Positions 17,613-24,801 of a DNA stretch of 64,000 nucleotides are shown piece after piece. This DNA is from Rhodopseudomonas sp. BAL398. GTDB taxonomy: Bacteria; Pseudomonadota; Alphaproteobacteria; Rhizobiales; Xanthobacteraceae. How positions within the stretch are numbered: the stretch's first letter is position 1; each line of letters starts with the position of its first letter. Made by a program: the position numbers and the translations under genes. The DNA is taken from NCBI RefSeq assembly GCF_033001325.1, contig NZ_CP133114.1, forward strand, positions 124,001 through 188,000, given 5' to 3'. The notes below the pieces were generated by a model. That model saw nothing but the letters and a program-made list of their open reading frames with translations. It was not told where the DNA came from and ran no database searches.

Positions 17613-18615
17613 TGCGAGCCTACATTCATCGTTTCCGACGTTGTTGCAGCACTTCTTCGTCGACCATTTGCACCAACAGCGGGCCGTCAGCCCGAACACG
17701 ATCGCAGCCTACCGCGACACGTTCAAATTGCTCCTGCTCTATGCGGAGAAATCCATCGGCAAGTCGCCAACCGGTCTGTCGCTCCGAGATTTGGATGCGA
17801 CGTTGATCCTTGGCTTCCTCGATCATCTCGAGCGGAATCGCGGCAACAGCGTACGTAGCCGCAACGCCCGCCTGTCGGCGATCCGATCGTTCCTGAAGTA
17901 CGCTGCCCATCACGACCTCTCGGCCTTGGCCACCATCGAGCACGGCCTAGCAATTCCGTCGAAGCGTCATGACAAACCGGTGCTCGGCTTTCTGACCAAG
18001 CCAGAGATGGAGGCAATCATCGCGGCGCCCGATCAGCGAAGTTGGGTTGGGCGGCGGGATCGTGCGCTGTTCACATTGCTCTACAACACCGGCGCACGAG
18101 TATCGGAGGCCATCAATCTACGGGTCGGCGACGTCATCTTGGACATATCGCCTGTGGCACATCTCCATGGGAAAGGAAGGAAGAGGCGGAGCATGCCGCT
18201 CTGGAAAACAACAGCCAGCACTCTTCGACAATGGAAGCGCCAGCTCGCCAGGGCCGAAGATTCCGACTTCCTGTTTCCAAATGGCGCGAGCGGGAAGTTG
18301 TCACGCTCGAGCGTAACACAACGCCTCGCTCTGGCGGTTAAGCATGCCATTCAACAACATCCTCGGCTCGCCGGCCAAGCGATCTCGCCGCATACGATCC
18401 GCCACACGACGGCGATGCACCTCCTTCAGGCGGGCGTCGACATCACCGTAATCGCCCTGTGGCTCGGGCATGAAAGCCCGACGACAACCCACATGTATCT
18501 GGAAGCTGACCTAGCAATGAAAGAAGTCGCGCTCAGTCGATTGCAGCCCGTGAACGCTGCACCAGCCCGCTATCGGCCGCCAGATCAGCTTATGGCATTC
18601 CTCCAAAGCCTTTGA
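17605..18615 (+). CDS. ritC: RitC-like tyrosine recombinase
   Basis: A 336-residue tyrosine recombinase, third of the RIT trio. It has an N-terminal core-binding domain ('FFVDHLHQQRAVSPNTIAAY') and catalytic motifs 'LLYNTGARVSEAINLRVGDV' (Arg), 'HGKGRKRRSMPLW' (Lys), 'PHTIRHTTAMHLLQAGVDI' (His-x-x-Arg), 'WLGHESPTTTHMYLEADL' (His) and Tyr in HMYLEA. GGGGAGG precedes the ATG inside ritB. It stops right at the inner edge of the right terminal repeat. Confidence 0.92.
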   Translation: MVDASLHSSFPTLLQHFFVDHLHQQRAVSPNTIAAYRDTFKLLLLYAEKSIGKSPTGLSLRDLDATLILGFLDHLERNRGNSVRSRNARLSAIRSFLKYAAHHDLSALATIEHGLAIPSKRHDKPVLGFLTKPEMEAIIAAPDQRSWVGRRDRALFTLLYNTGARVSEAINLRVGDVILDISPVAHLHGKGRKRRSMPLWKTTASTLRQWKRQLARAEDSDFLFPNGASGKLSRSSVTQRLALAVKHAIQQHPRLAGQAISPHTIRHTTAMHLLQAGVDITVIALWLGHESPTTTHMYLEADLAMKEVALSRLQPVNAAPARYRPPDQLMAFLQSL

Positions 18616-18725
18616 TTATGTGCAGTCGACAGGAGAAGCGCCGGGCTGAGCGCCCGGCGCTTTGGCGGATTGGCCGACTGTCTAAGGTGTCAGCTCTCCA
18701 TAATCTCGAACGGGTCATAATCGTG
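18614..18725 (-). repeat. RIT right terminal inverted repeat
   Basis: The inverse copy of 15262-15373 with no mismatch over 112 bp. Read on the minus strand its first 36 bases are the last 11 codons and stop of the gene starting at 18869. Confidence 0.95.
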
Positions 18726-18869
18726 AACGATGGTGTCTTCTTCGCCGTCGTATTCGCTCGAAACCATCACGCCGAAGGCGTCGTCGACCTGGAAGAGCAC
18801 AACAGGCACCATCAGGGTGCGGGCGAGGTTGAAGGCGTTCTCCTGGGCGAGGTTTAGGTTCTGCGACAT
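18690..18869 (-). CDS. Small plasmid protein completed by RIT repeat
   Basis: A 59-residue acidic protein beginning MSQNLNLAQENAFNLARTLM and ending with a conserved-looking 'VHDYDPFEIMES'. GGGAG precedes the ATG. The last 11 residues and the stop lie inside the right terminal repeat of the RIT element, so either the element supplied a new C-terminus or the repeat has captured host sequence. Similar short proteins with 'VxFQV..GFGV' and a terminal 'xDPFE' occur on rhizobial plasmids as far as I recall. Function is unknown. Confidence 0.65.
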   Translation of the reverse strand: MSQNLNLAQENAFNLARTLMVPVVLFQVDDAFGVMVSSEYDGEEDTIVHDYDPFEIMES

Positions 18870-19783
18870 CGTGGGCTCCCGTCTTTGGGCAGGGACCATC
18901 CCCGCTCGACAGGCGCCGACGTGTCCGGGCGCGGCCGCGGTCACCTCGCAGGCGAAGCCGCAGAGGTCGCACGCTTGCGTAGCGAACCCCTCGCGGGTTG
19001 ATCGTGGAAGGCCGTGGCTGGGACCAAGGAAAGCCCATTTGAGAGCGGGGTGGGTCGTTCCCCGGACGCTTGGGGCCCGGTCGTCGCGGTGTCGACCAGA
19101 CGATCGCCGCCGTCTGGCTCGCGCGGTGTCGCGCGCGCGTCGCTCCTCTGTGTCGACAAGCGGGTGCTGGCGGGTTCGCGTGGCGGCGGAAGCGGCGCAC
19201 ACCGCGAGGCCGCCGCCAGTTCGGCCTATTCCCCTGGTAAGTAGCGTCGGCACGCCAGGTCGAAGAATCCAATCGGCAGGCTCGAGCGCGCCGCGTCAGG
19301 GATGGCAGCCCGCCGGGGGAAGACCCGCGATGCGGGGCTTCAGCGCAGCCGCCAGCCCGACCCCGCAGGGGTGACGCCCAAACACTTCAGCCAAGGCATA
19401 CGCCGAGGCATCCTGCAGCCTTGCCCGGCATGCCCCGCGGCGGCTTTCTCTAAATTCTTCCGTCCGCTCAAGTATTTGCTTCAGCCCGCTGGCGATTGCC
19501 CTGCGAATCCATCTGGAACAGCGCGTCGCGAGGGGTTATGAGTCGTGCGGGGCAGTACGCGCTGCCCTGGGGCGTGGAAACCCCGCTAGCGGTTTGGTGC
19601 CGGCCGTTACGGCGCCGCACTCCTTGACCTTATGGTCGGGGGGCCTGTGGCGTATGCAACAGGTTCACCCGAACTAAAGGCCATAGGGCCGTCTAGCACG
19701 GTTTCCAACTCCCCGATCACCAAGAGTCAGCGAGGGTTCGTTTGCGGGGGCGCACCGCAGACACTGCCCGCCGGGAGAGTTAA
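18870..19783. other. Gene-poor stretch, about 0.9 kb
   Basis: No open frame here combines a ribosome site with protein-like composition. It is rich in short hairpins, and the part from about 19540 on looks like a structured RNA (annotated separately). It also includes the region upstream of the 59-residue gene. Confidence 0.5.
19550..19722 (+). ncRNA. Candidate structured RNA or leader
   Basis: A chain of hairpins on the plus strand: GGGCAG/CTGCCC (19550-19567), GGGG/CCCC (19569-19584), a long GC hairpin with outer stem GTGC/GCAC (19597-19620), and CCTGT/ACAGG (19644-19663). G-rich (19638-19643) and C-rich (19710-19714) tracts could close the structure. Short non-repetitive loops such as GTCTAGCACGG resemble conserved RNA blocks more than coding DNA. 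It lies just before the GTG of a small gene, so it could be its leader. No Rfam family is assigned. Confidence 0.35.
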
Positions 19784-20080
19784 GTGGCGAGGGAGCGACG
19801 TGAAACTTCGCTCGAGGCGCGGGCGGTCGCGGCCCAGCGCGCCTATGTTGAGGCGCTGGCGGAATTGGAGCGCACGGTCCACATCGCGAATTGCCCGGCC
19901 TGCCGCCCCGACGGCACCATGGAGTGCGAGCACATTCTTCGCTGTTCCTCCGCGGAGGCCGAGAAGGAGCGCCGGCGCGTTTTCTTTCGCGACCTGTGCG
20001 ACGAGCTCGGCTACGTCCCCGTCGGTCACGGGATCGCCCTGCCGGCCGTTCATTGCCCCTCGCAGCCCCGCGCCGGGTGA
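19784..20080 (+). CDS. Small Cys-containing hypothetical protein
   Basis: A 98-residue protein with a charged helical N-terminus ('RETSLEARAVAAQRAYVEAL') and a possible metal site: 'CPACRPDGTMECEH' followed by 'LRCSS'. The three or four Cys and a His could bind zinc. The GTG start follows GGGAGAG. It is preceded by the candidate structured RNA. The family is not recognised, and the gene call rests on composition and the ribosome site. Confidence 0.5.
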   Translation: MARERRETSLEARAVAAQRAYVEALAELERTVHIANCPACRPDGTMECEHILRCSSAEAEKERRRVFFRDLCDELGYVPVGHGIALPAVHCPSQPRAG

Positions 20081-20218
20081 CGTGATATTTGGCGTCCCGC
20101 CAATTACAGCGTCATCACCGCGTCGTCGCCTGCGGCTACAATGACACTGGTCGGCTCCGAATCTTTGGGCGCCGCCGCAACAGCGGCGCATCAACTGACT
20201 CCACAACTCGTCGCGGCA

Positions 20219-20236
20219 ATGGTCATTTGTGACCAT
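20219..20236 (+). promoter_or_regulatory. lux/tra-box-like dyad upstream of luxI-type gene
   Basis: ATGGTCA-TTTG-TGACCAT, a perfect 18-bp dyad centred 67 bp before the AHL synthase start. LuxR/TraR-type boxes are 18-20 bp dyads in this position. Recognition is by size, symmetry and place, not by identity to a known box. Confidence 0.5.
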
Positions 20237-20294
20237 ACCGGCGCGACGCCATGCGTGGCCAACTCGGCTCATTCAACAAGCCGAGGAGTCGCCT

Positions 20295-20918
20295 ATGCTT
20301 ATGGTCATCCCTGGCTCGGACATCAGCCGCCATGCTGTGCTGATGGATCGGGCCTTCCGTTTCCGCCACGCGGTGTTCGTCGAGGAGAAGGGCTGGGAGG
20401 ACTTGCGCCAGCCAGACGGTCTTGAGCGCGATCGGTTCGACGACGCACATGCAACTCATCATATCTGCCTGCGCGGCGACGAGATCGTGGGCTACCAGCG
20501 CCTGCTGCCGACGACGCGTCCGCACCTGCTCACCGAAGTGCTGTCGGACCTGTGCCGTAAGCGCCCGCCGCGCGGGCCGCGCGTGGTCGAGTGGACCCGT
20601 TTTTGCGTCGCGCCCGGCCATCGCGAGATGCGTCCGCGCGGCGACAGTCCCTTTCTGGAGCTCGCGCAGGGCGTTGTCGAGTGGGGCATGGCGAGCAAGG
20701 TCGACACTGTCACGGTCGCGATCGACTGGCGATTGATGGTGATCGCGATGCAGCTTCGCTTCTTTGTCCGTCCCCTCGGATTTCCGAAACGCATCGGCCG
20801 CGACGAGGTGGTCGCTCTGCGTATGTCGTTCAACCGGGAGACGCTCGCCGCGCTCCAGCAGGCCCGCGGCTGCGAGGACCGCGTGCTTCCCGACACCAGG
20901 CTGCCTTCGGCTGCGTGA
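20295..20918 (+). CDS. LuxI-family acyl-homoserine-lactone synthase
   Basis: A 207-residue AHL synthase. It keeps the family residues: 'FRFRHAVFVEEKGWE' (Arg, Phe, Trp), 'ERDRFDDAHATH' (the two Asp), 'GYQRLLPTTRPHLL' (Arg) and 'VVEWTRFCVAP' (Glu-Trp-x-Arg). It would join an acyl chain to SAM to make a quorum signal. GAGGAG precedes ATG 20295. There is no luxR/traR gene next to it in the window, although an 18-bp dyad lies upstream. The position beside the transfer genes suggests control of conjugation by cell density, as with TraI in rhizobial plasmids. Confidence 0.9.
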   Translation: MLMVIPGSDISRHAVLMDRAFRFRHAVFVEEKGWEDLRQPDGLERDRFDDAHATHHICLRGDEIVGYQRLLPTTRPHLLTEVLSDLCRKRPPRGPRVVEWTRFCVAPGHREMRPRGDSPFLELAQGVVEWGMASKVDTVTVAIDWRLMVIAMQLRFFVRPLGFPKRIGRDEVVALRMSFNRETLAALQQARGCEDRVLPDTRLPSAA

Positions 20919-20946
20919 GTGAGTCATCTACAAGAGAGGAGGTCGC

Positions 20947-21195
20947 GTGGTGATCCGCAGTGCAGACACGAAGATCGTCGCCCAGGAACTTCATACGCGC
21001 TACGACCACATCCGTGCTGTTACAATCATCGGTCGCACGCTACAGAAGGCGCTCTTCGCCGGGCGGTCCGACGAGGTCGTTTTCTGGGCCCTCGTGCACG
21101 CGCACTATCGCGGTGGGAATTTATGTTCGACCACGGAGCAGCAGTTGCACGCCTTCGCCGACTTCATCATCCGCGATCCGTCAGAGGTGAACTGA
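20947..21195 (+). CDS. Small protein downstream of AHL synthase
   Basis: An 82-residue protein, mostly helical, beginning (GTG) MVIRSADTKIVAQELHTRYD. AGGAGG sits just upstream at good spacing. It follows the AHL synthase by 28 bp on the same strand and is probably co-transcribed. Similar short genes follow traI/luxI genes in some rhizobia as far as I recall, but no function is known. It has no signal peptide. Confidence 0.65.
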   Translation: MVIRSADTKIVAQELHTRYDHIRAVTIIGRTLQKALFAGRSDEVVFWALVHAHYRGGNLCSTTEQQLHAFADFIIRDPSEVN

Positions 21196-21206
21196 GGTCA
21201 CGATCG

Positions 21207-21911
21207 TTAAACGTCGGTCGGACTGACAACGATCGACGCGCTCGACGCGGTCGGGGGGTTGGCGGCGACGCCCGTTGTCGTCGGAAAATCGCCCGGCCCT
21301 GAGGGCCCGCACACGGCTTGCCCATCTTTGCAGTTCGGGTCCGCGAGCGCGCGCGCATTGTTCGACATCTTGCAGATGGTCGTCCCGTTGATGTCGGAGA
21401 AGCCGGAGCACGAGCCGGAATTCAACATTTTCTGGCAGTTGCCGGTGCCGAGCTGAATGCAGGCGGCAATAAAACTGGCGTCCACCTTCTGGCCGTCGAA
21501 GGTCGACATCGAGGCCAGCTGCCTGACAGCGGGTGAGTCGTAGCCGTCGTTAGTGAGCTTCGCCCAGGCGTCGACCTGGTCCTGCAGCGACATGCAGCCA
21601 TAGCCCGCCCGGTCGGTCGCAGCGTATTTCTGGACGTTGGCGTTGTTGAGCTGAAAAACTCCGGTGCAGCAGCTGCCATTGTAATTGCCTTTGTTGCCGC
21701 TGGACTCGAAGCGTCCCAGGCCGCCAAGCGAGCAGGACGTTCCCTTAAGGTCATCCCGCAGCGGAGAGCTCCTCACCGCATCGGTGATCTGTTGGGCTGA
21801 GTAATTCGTGCGCTCGCAATATTGTGCAGCAACGGCCTGCCTGCTTCCCAGCCATTGAGTGATCACGCACAGGACCAGGAAAAGCACAAGGCTTCCAAAC
21901 CGCATGCACAT
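21207..21911 (-). CDS. Exported transglycosylase-like Cys-rich protein
   Basis: A 234-residue exported protein: signal peptide about 1-28 (FLVLCVITQWLGSRQAVAAQ), then a Cys-rich domain with at least ten Cys. 'FESSGNKGNYNGSCCTGVFQLN' has the order Glu-Ser-x-Gly-Asn...Gly-x-Phe-Gln-Leu seen in lysozyme-like transglycosylases, so a peptidoglycan-cutting or binding role is plausible. Many Cys suggest disulfides in the periplasm. AGGAGG lies 6 bases before the ATG. It is the last gene of the minus-strand transfer accessory cluster and has a Ser/Thr/Pro tail. Confidence 0.65.
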   Translation of the reverse strand: MCMRFGSLVLFLVLCVITQWLGSRQAVAAQYCERTNYSAQQITDAVRSSPLRDDLKGTSCSLGGLGRFESSGNKGNYNGSCCTGVFQLNNANVQKYAATDRAGYGCMSLQDQVDAWAKLTNDGYDSPAVRQLASMSTFDGQKVDASFIAACIQLGTGNCQKMLNSGSCSGFSDINGTTICKMSNNARALADPNCKDGQAVCGPSGPGDFPTTTGVAANPPTASSASIVVSPTDV

Positions 21912-21935
21912 GAAATCCCTCCTAATTCCCGAATC

Positions 21936-22502
21936 TTACTTGAGCGAATAGACCCGTTCGCAGCTCGGCACGTCGCTTCCGCCGATCGACGTGCGGAAGC
22001 TGATGGTGCCGGCCGTCGCGTCGTAGCGCGTGTAGGAAATATCGTTGCGGTTCTTCGCGGGCAGATCGGGATCGGCATGGTCCGTGTAGCAGCCGGTGTC
22101 CGACTTGATGGATATCACCTTCCCGTTTTCGATCGTGACGATGCGCACAGGGCAGGTCGACGGCTCGATCGCGGCCCCCTTATCATTGGCGCCGCTATCG
22201 CACGCGCGCGATAGCGCCGTGCTCACGATGATGGTGCGGTTGCCGTCGCGATAGGTCGAGGCGAGCGCGGTGACAAGCGCGTTCTTGCCGTCGAGAGACC
22301 GCTTGAGCTCGGTCGTCACATAGGCGTTGGCCTCGCGGATCACGTCGGGCCACACCAGCGTCTGCAACGGGTCGGTCGCCGACGGGGTCTGGAAACTGTA
22401 ATAGTTCATAGCCTGCCAGCCATCGGCAGCTTGATCCTGCGCGGCGGCGATGCCTGACATCGCAAGCAGCGCGAGAAACGGAAGGGTGAACCGGAATCGC
22501 AT
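21936..22502 (-). CDS. Exported protein, tandem paralogue A
   Basis: A 188-residue exported protein with a clear signal peptide (MRFRFTLPFLALLAMSGIAA, cut near AQDQ). The mature part holds 'GWQAMNYYSFQ', 'TCPVRIVTIENGKV' and 'CERVYSLK'. It is homologous along its length to the product of the next upstream gene (22646-23200), so the two arose by duplication. No known domain was recognised. AGGAGG precedes the ATG. It is encoded in the transfer accessory cluster; a role in the mating channel or surface is inference. Confidence 0.7.
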   Translation of the reverse strand: MRFRFTLPFLALLAMSGIAAAQDQAADGWQAMNYYSFQTPSATDPLQTLVWPDVIREANAYVTTELKRSLDGKNALVTALASTYRDGNRTIIVSTALSRACDSGANDKGAAIEPSTCPVRIVTIENGKVISIKSDTGCYTDHADPDLPAKNRNDISYTRYDATAGTISFRTSIGGSDVPSCERVYSLK

Positions 22503-22645
22503 CGAATCCTCCTGATGCTGAGATCGCCAACCAGCATGGCACGGCTGCGAGCGCCGTCCAGGCCGCGCGCCAGCGCGCCCCGTAGGGGTCGCCTTGACGG
22601 CGCCCTCAGCGGGCGTGGCACCACGTTGGGCGGGCGGGCAGCGTT

Positions 22646-23200
22646 TCATTGGGAATTCAGCGCGATGTTTTGTGAGCAGCCGTCGACGGGCTGGTGATCG
22701 ATGATGAGGCCGGTTTTCACGGTCTTGGTGGCGACATCGTAGGAAGCGTAGGAAGCAGCCTGTACGTCGCTGCTGCCGCCGGCGACGGCCGCAGCAAGTT
22801 CGAGAAAGCAGGCATAGCCGCCATCGAGAGTCCGGACCTGGATTCCCTCGTAGATGGCGATCCTCAACGGGCAAAGTTTGACGGTCGCACCGGCGGCCGC
22901 GCGCAGTTCTTTGAGCGTGCAGCCGGTGACCGTGTTAAGGATCGAGAGTACGACGGATTTCTTAGGACTCCAGATCACGAAGTGCGCCTCCGTGGCGGGG
23001 GCGTTACCGTCGTTGAATCTCTGGTCGCCACGCGCCTGATAGGCGCGATTGTTGATGTCGATGGCGTCTTTCCAAATGTCCCGATAGGTCGCAGTCCCCG
23101 GGGAGGAATTCTGGAGGTTTGCGTACGACATCGGCCGCCAAGATCCTGGGTCGAGCGTCAGCGATTGCGTGTGAGCACCGGTGGTAAGGCTGACTATCAT
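22646..23200 (-). CDS. Exported protein, tandem paralogue B (start uncertain)
   Basis: A 184-residue call starting at ATG 23200. The reading frame stays open upstream and encodes 'LKRNGARALGAVVMIVSL', which with the residues after it would make a complete signal peptide, but no ATG, GTG or TTG is found between 23206 and 23281. The true start may be a rare codon or be masked by a small indel. The mature part 'SWRPMSYANLQNSSPG' to 'CSQNIALNSQ' aligns with paralogue A. It shares the transfer accessory cluster. Confidence 0.6.
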   Translation of the reverse strand: MIVSLTTGAHTQSLTLDPGSWRPMSYANLQNSSPGTATYRDIWKDAIDINNRAYQARGDQRFNDGNAPATEAHFVIWSPKKSVVLSILNTVTGCTLKELRAAAGATVKLCPLRIAIYEGIQVRTLDGGYACFLELAAAVAGGSSDVQAASYASYDVATKTVKTGLIIDHQPVDGCSQNIALNSQ

Positions 23201-23269
23201 CACCACCGCGCCAAGGGCGCGCGCGCCATTCCGTTTTAGCTGACGTCTCTTCGGACGCGGATAACATCT

Positions 23270-23281
23270 AATATATTGTCT
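23270..23281. repeat. Shared 12-mer, copy 1
   Basis: AATATATTGTCT, with a palindromic AATATATT core, upstream of paralogue B. The same 12-mer occurs at 25980-25991 upstream of virB1. It may be a shared promoter or operator element. Confidence 0.35.
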
Positions 23282-23307
23282 TTGTCCGATCGGCACAACC
23301 GGGTTCC

Positions 23308-23856
23308 TTATTCGTAGCGGGGGCGGCCGGGGACCCACCACCAGACGTCCTGGGGGGAGCGCTCGCGATTGCGCCACGGCGCTGCGACGCGCGGCGGGTA
23401 CACTGGCTGCATGTTCCAGATGGCGCCGTAATAGTAGAAATTTGCGGTCTCACGGCGCAGCCGTCTCCCGGAAGCATCCAGGAAATCCGTCGCGCAATGC
23501 ACCACAGGGCCGCGATAGCGCGTCACCCGCGCGGTCTGCTCGTCGAGGGCCCCGGGCTTGCATCCGAACAGCCAGATCGACGACGCGTAGGAACGGTCCG
23601 ATGGCGCGGCGGCGATCAGGCGACGATAGGCGGCGTTCGCCTCCGGCTGCGTGGGATAGGGGAAGCGTTCGGTCAGCAGCGGCGCGAAGGTCGAGCGGTC
23701 CGGCGCATATTCAAGGCGGCCCGGCTTGACCCGTTCGGGACTAAAGAGCGCTTCGGGCGCCGGCGGTCCCAGGTCGGCGACAGATGCCGCCGGCGCGGCG
23801 CAACCCGCCAGAACGATCAACAGCGGCGCAAACAGGATATGAGATGCACGGATCAC
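23308..23856 (-). CDS. Lipoprotein of transfer region
   Basis: A 182-residue predicted lipoprotein: signal MIRASHILFAPLLIVLAGCA with lipobox LAGC at about 15-18. The mature part is Pro- and aromatic-rich, ending in 'WWWVPGRPRYE'. No conserved domain is recognised. It overlaps the SNase-like gene by 4 bp (ATGA), so translation is coupled. An outer-membrane position next to a VirB system suggests a role in the transfer channel or surface exclusion, which is inference only. Confidence 0.7.
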   Translation of the reverse strand: MIRASHILFAPLLIVLAGCAAPAASVADLGPPAPEALFSPERVKPGRLEYAPDRSTFAPLLTERFPYPTQPEANAAYRRLIAAAPSDRSYASSIWLFGCKPGALDEQTARVTRYRGPVVHCATDFLDASGRRLRRETANFYYYGAIWNMQPVYPPRVAAPWRNRERSPQDVWWWVPGRPRYE

Positions 23857-24443
23857 GGCGTGGCCTCGCCCTGCGCGGCAGCCTGCCGCTTGGGATCATG
23901 ATTGGCGCGCCAGTCCCACGGCATTTGGAAGGTGCTCGCCCACAGACCGCGATAGGCCTTGCGGGCGTCCTGCTCGGCGAGCGCATAAGCGCGAATGCGG
24001 GGATCATCCGGCGACGGCGGACGAGCAACGGCAACGCCCTCGCGCACCATGTCCGCCGCGATGTCGGGATGACCGGCCGAGGCGCATCGCGCCAGATGCT
24101 CACCGGCCTCGTCGCGCAGGGTTCTGCAGGCCAGCCAGACGTTGAGCGTCACCTTCACAAGCCAAGCCGTCGCCATCGTTCCACACGGCCAGGGCTGGCG
24201 ACCAAGGCGCGCGGTTTGTTCGGGCGCGCAGGTCTCGATTCCATAAAGCCGATAGACCGCATGGGTCTCGATATCGCGAAAGCGTGTGCCGTCGACCACC
24301 TCGACGCGCAGCGGCGGCGACTGGACCGCAGCCTTCGGCGAATAGATGCCGGGTGGCGGCTCGGGCGTTTGTGCGAGGCTTGTCTGGGCGCCGAAGATAG
24401 CCAGACCTGACAACACACCCACAACGAGTTTAGGCCGCGGCAT
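23853..24443 (-). CDS. Exported SNase-like protein A
   Basis: A 196-residue exported protein with signal peptide MPRPKLVVGVLSGLAIFGAQ... and a staphylococcal-nuclease-like (thermonuclease) core: 'VVDGTRFRDIETHAVYRLYG' then 'IETCAPEQTARLG', 'CGTMATAWL' and 'GVAVARP...YALAEQDARKAYRGLW'. The Arg of 'RLYG' is kept, but the usual D-x-P-E segment is altered to ETCAPE, so catalysis is uncertain. It overlaps ssb by 14 bp and the lipoprotein by 4 bp. It may act on extracellular or entering DNA, or be a binding-only relative. Confidence 0.75.
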   Translation of the reverse strand: MPRPKLVVGVLSGLAIFGAQTSLAQTPEPPPGIYSPKAAVQSPPLRVEVVDGTRFRDIETHAVYRLYGIETCAPEQTARLGRQPWPCGTMATAWLVKVTLNVWLACRTLRDEAGEHLARCASAGHPDIAADMVREGVAVARPPSPDDPRIRAYALAEQDARKAYRGLWASTFQMPWDWRANHDPKRQAAAQGEATP

Positions 24444-24768
24444 CGTCGCGTGATCCGAGATCGAGTTTGTGGAAGACGCTGGCGATGATGTCGGTCGTAT
24501 AGATGGTTTCCCCATCCTTCTTGTAAGACCCATCCGCGACCCGGCATTCCGCATAGACCGCGTCGCCTTTGGCGACGTTGGCGATCGCCCATTCCGCCAC
24601 CTTTTCGTTGAGGATGGTGACGGTCACCCAATCGGTTTCTTCGCGACGCTCGCCTTTACCATCGGTCCAGGCCCGATCGGTCGCGACGTTGATCTTGGCG
24701 GCCTTGTTGAAGGCTTTCGGAGCCTGGCCGACGCGACCGCGCAGGATGAACAGGTTTGTCGTTCTCAT
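24430..24768 (-). CDS. ssb: Single-stranded DNA-binding protein
   Basis: A 112-residue SSB with one OB fold: 'MRTTNLFILRGRVGQAP', 'DWVTVTILNEKVAEWA', 'KGDAVYAECRV' and 'TTDIIASVFHKLD'. The acidic C-terminal tip typical of housekeeping SSB (DDDIPF) is missing; it ends in SRDDAAA. It is therefore a plasmid-type SSB that likely coats transferred single strands. GGAGGAAGTATC precedes the ATG. It sits between two SNase-like genes. Confidence 0.88.
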   Translation of the reverse strand: MRTTNLFILRGRVGQAPKAFNKAAKINVATDRAWTDGKGERREETDWVTVTILNEKVAEWAIANVAKGDAVYAECRVADGSYKKDGETIYTTDIIASVFHKLDLGSRDDAAA

Positions 24769-24801
24769 GATACTTCCTCCTCTTGGGTAGCTGCTTGGAT
24801 G

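Larger units (their letters stand above)
15262..18725 (+). mobile_element. RIT element (recombinase in trio)
   Basis: A 3,464-bp element carrying three overlapping tyrosine recombinase genes on one strand, bounded by a perfect 112-bp terminal inverted repeat. This is the architecture of RIT elements. All three recombinases are full length and keep their catalytic residues, so the element looks intact. No target-site duplication was seen at the outer edges. It lies between the Toprim gene and a 59-residue gene whose last codons fall inside the right repeat. Confidence 0.9.

Noticed and set aside
19727-20272. Minus-strand open frame of 181 codons near the candidate RNA
   Set aside because: Composition is shadow-like, no ribosome site, and it would cover the luxI promoter and the small plus-strand gene.
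23004-23267. Alternative frame beginning ATG at 23267 as the start of paralogue B
   Set aside because: The frame gives no signal peptide and no similarity to paralogue A; only the other frame encodes the conserved protein.
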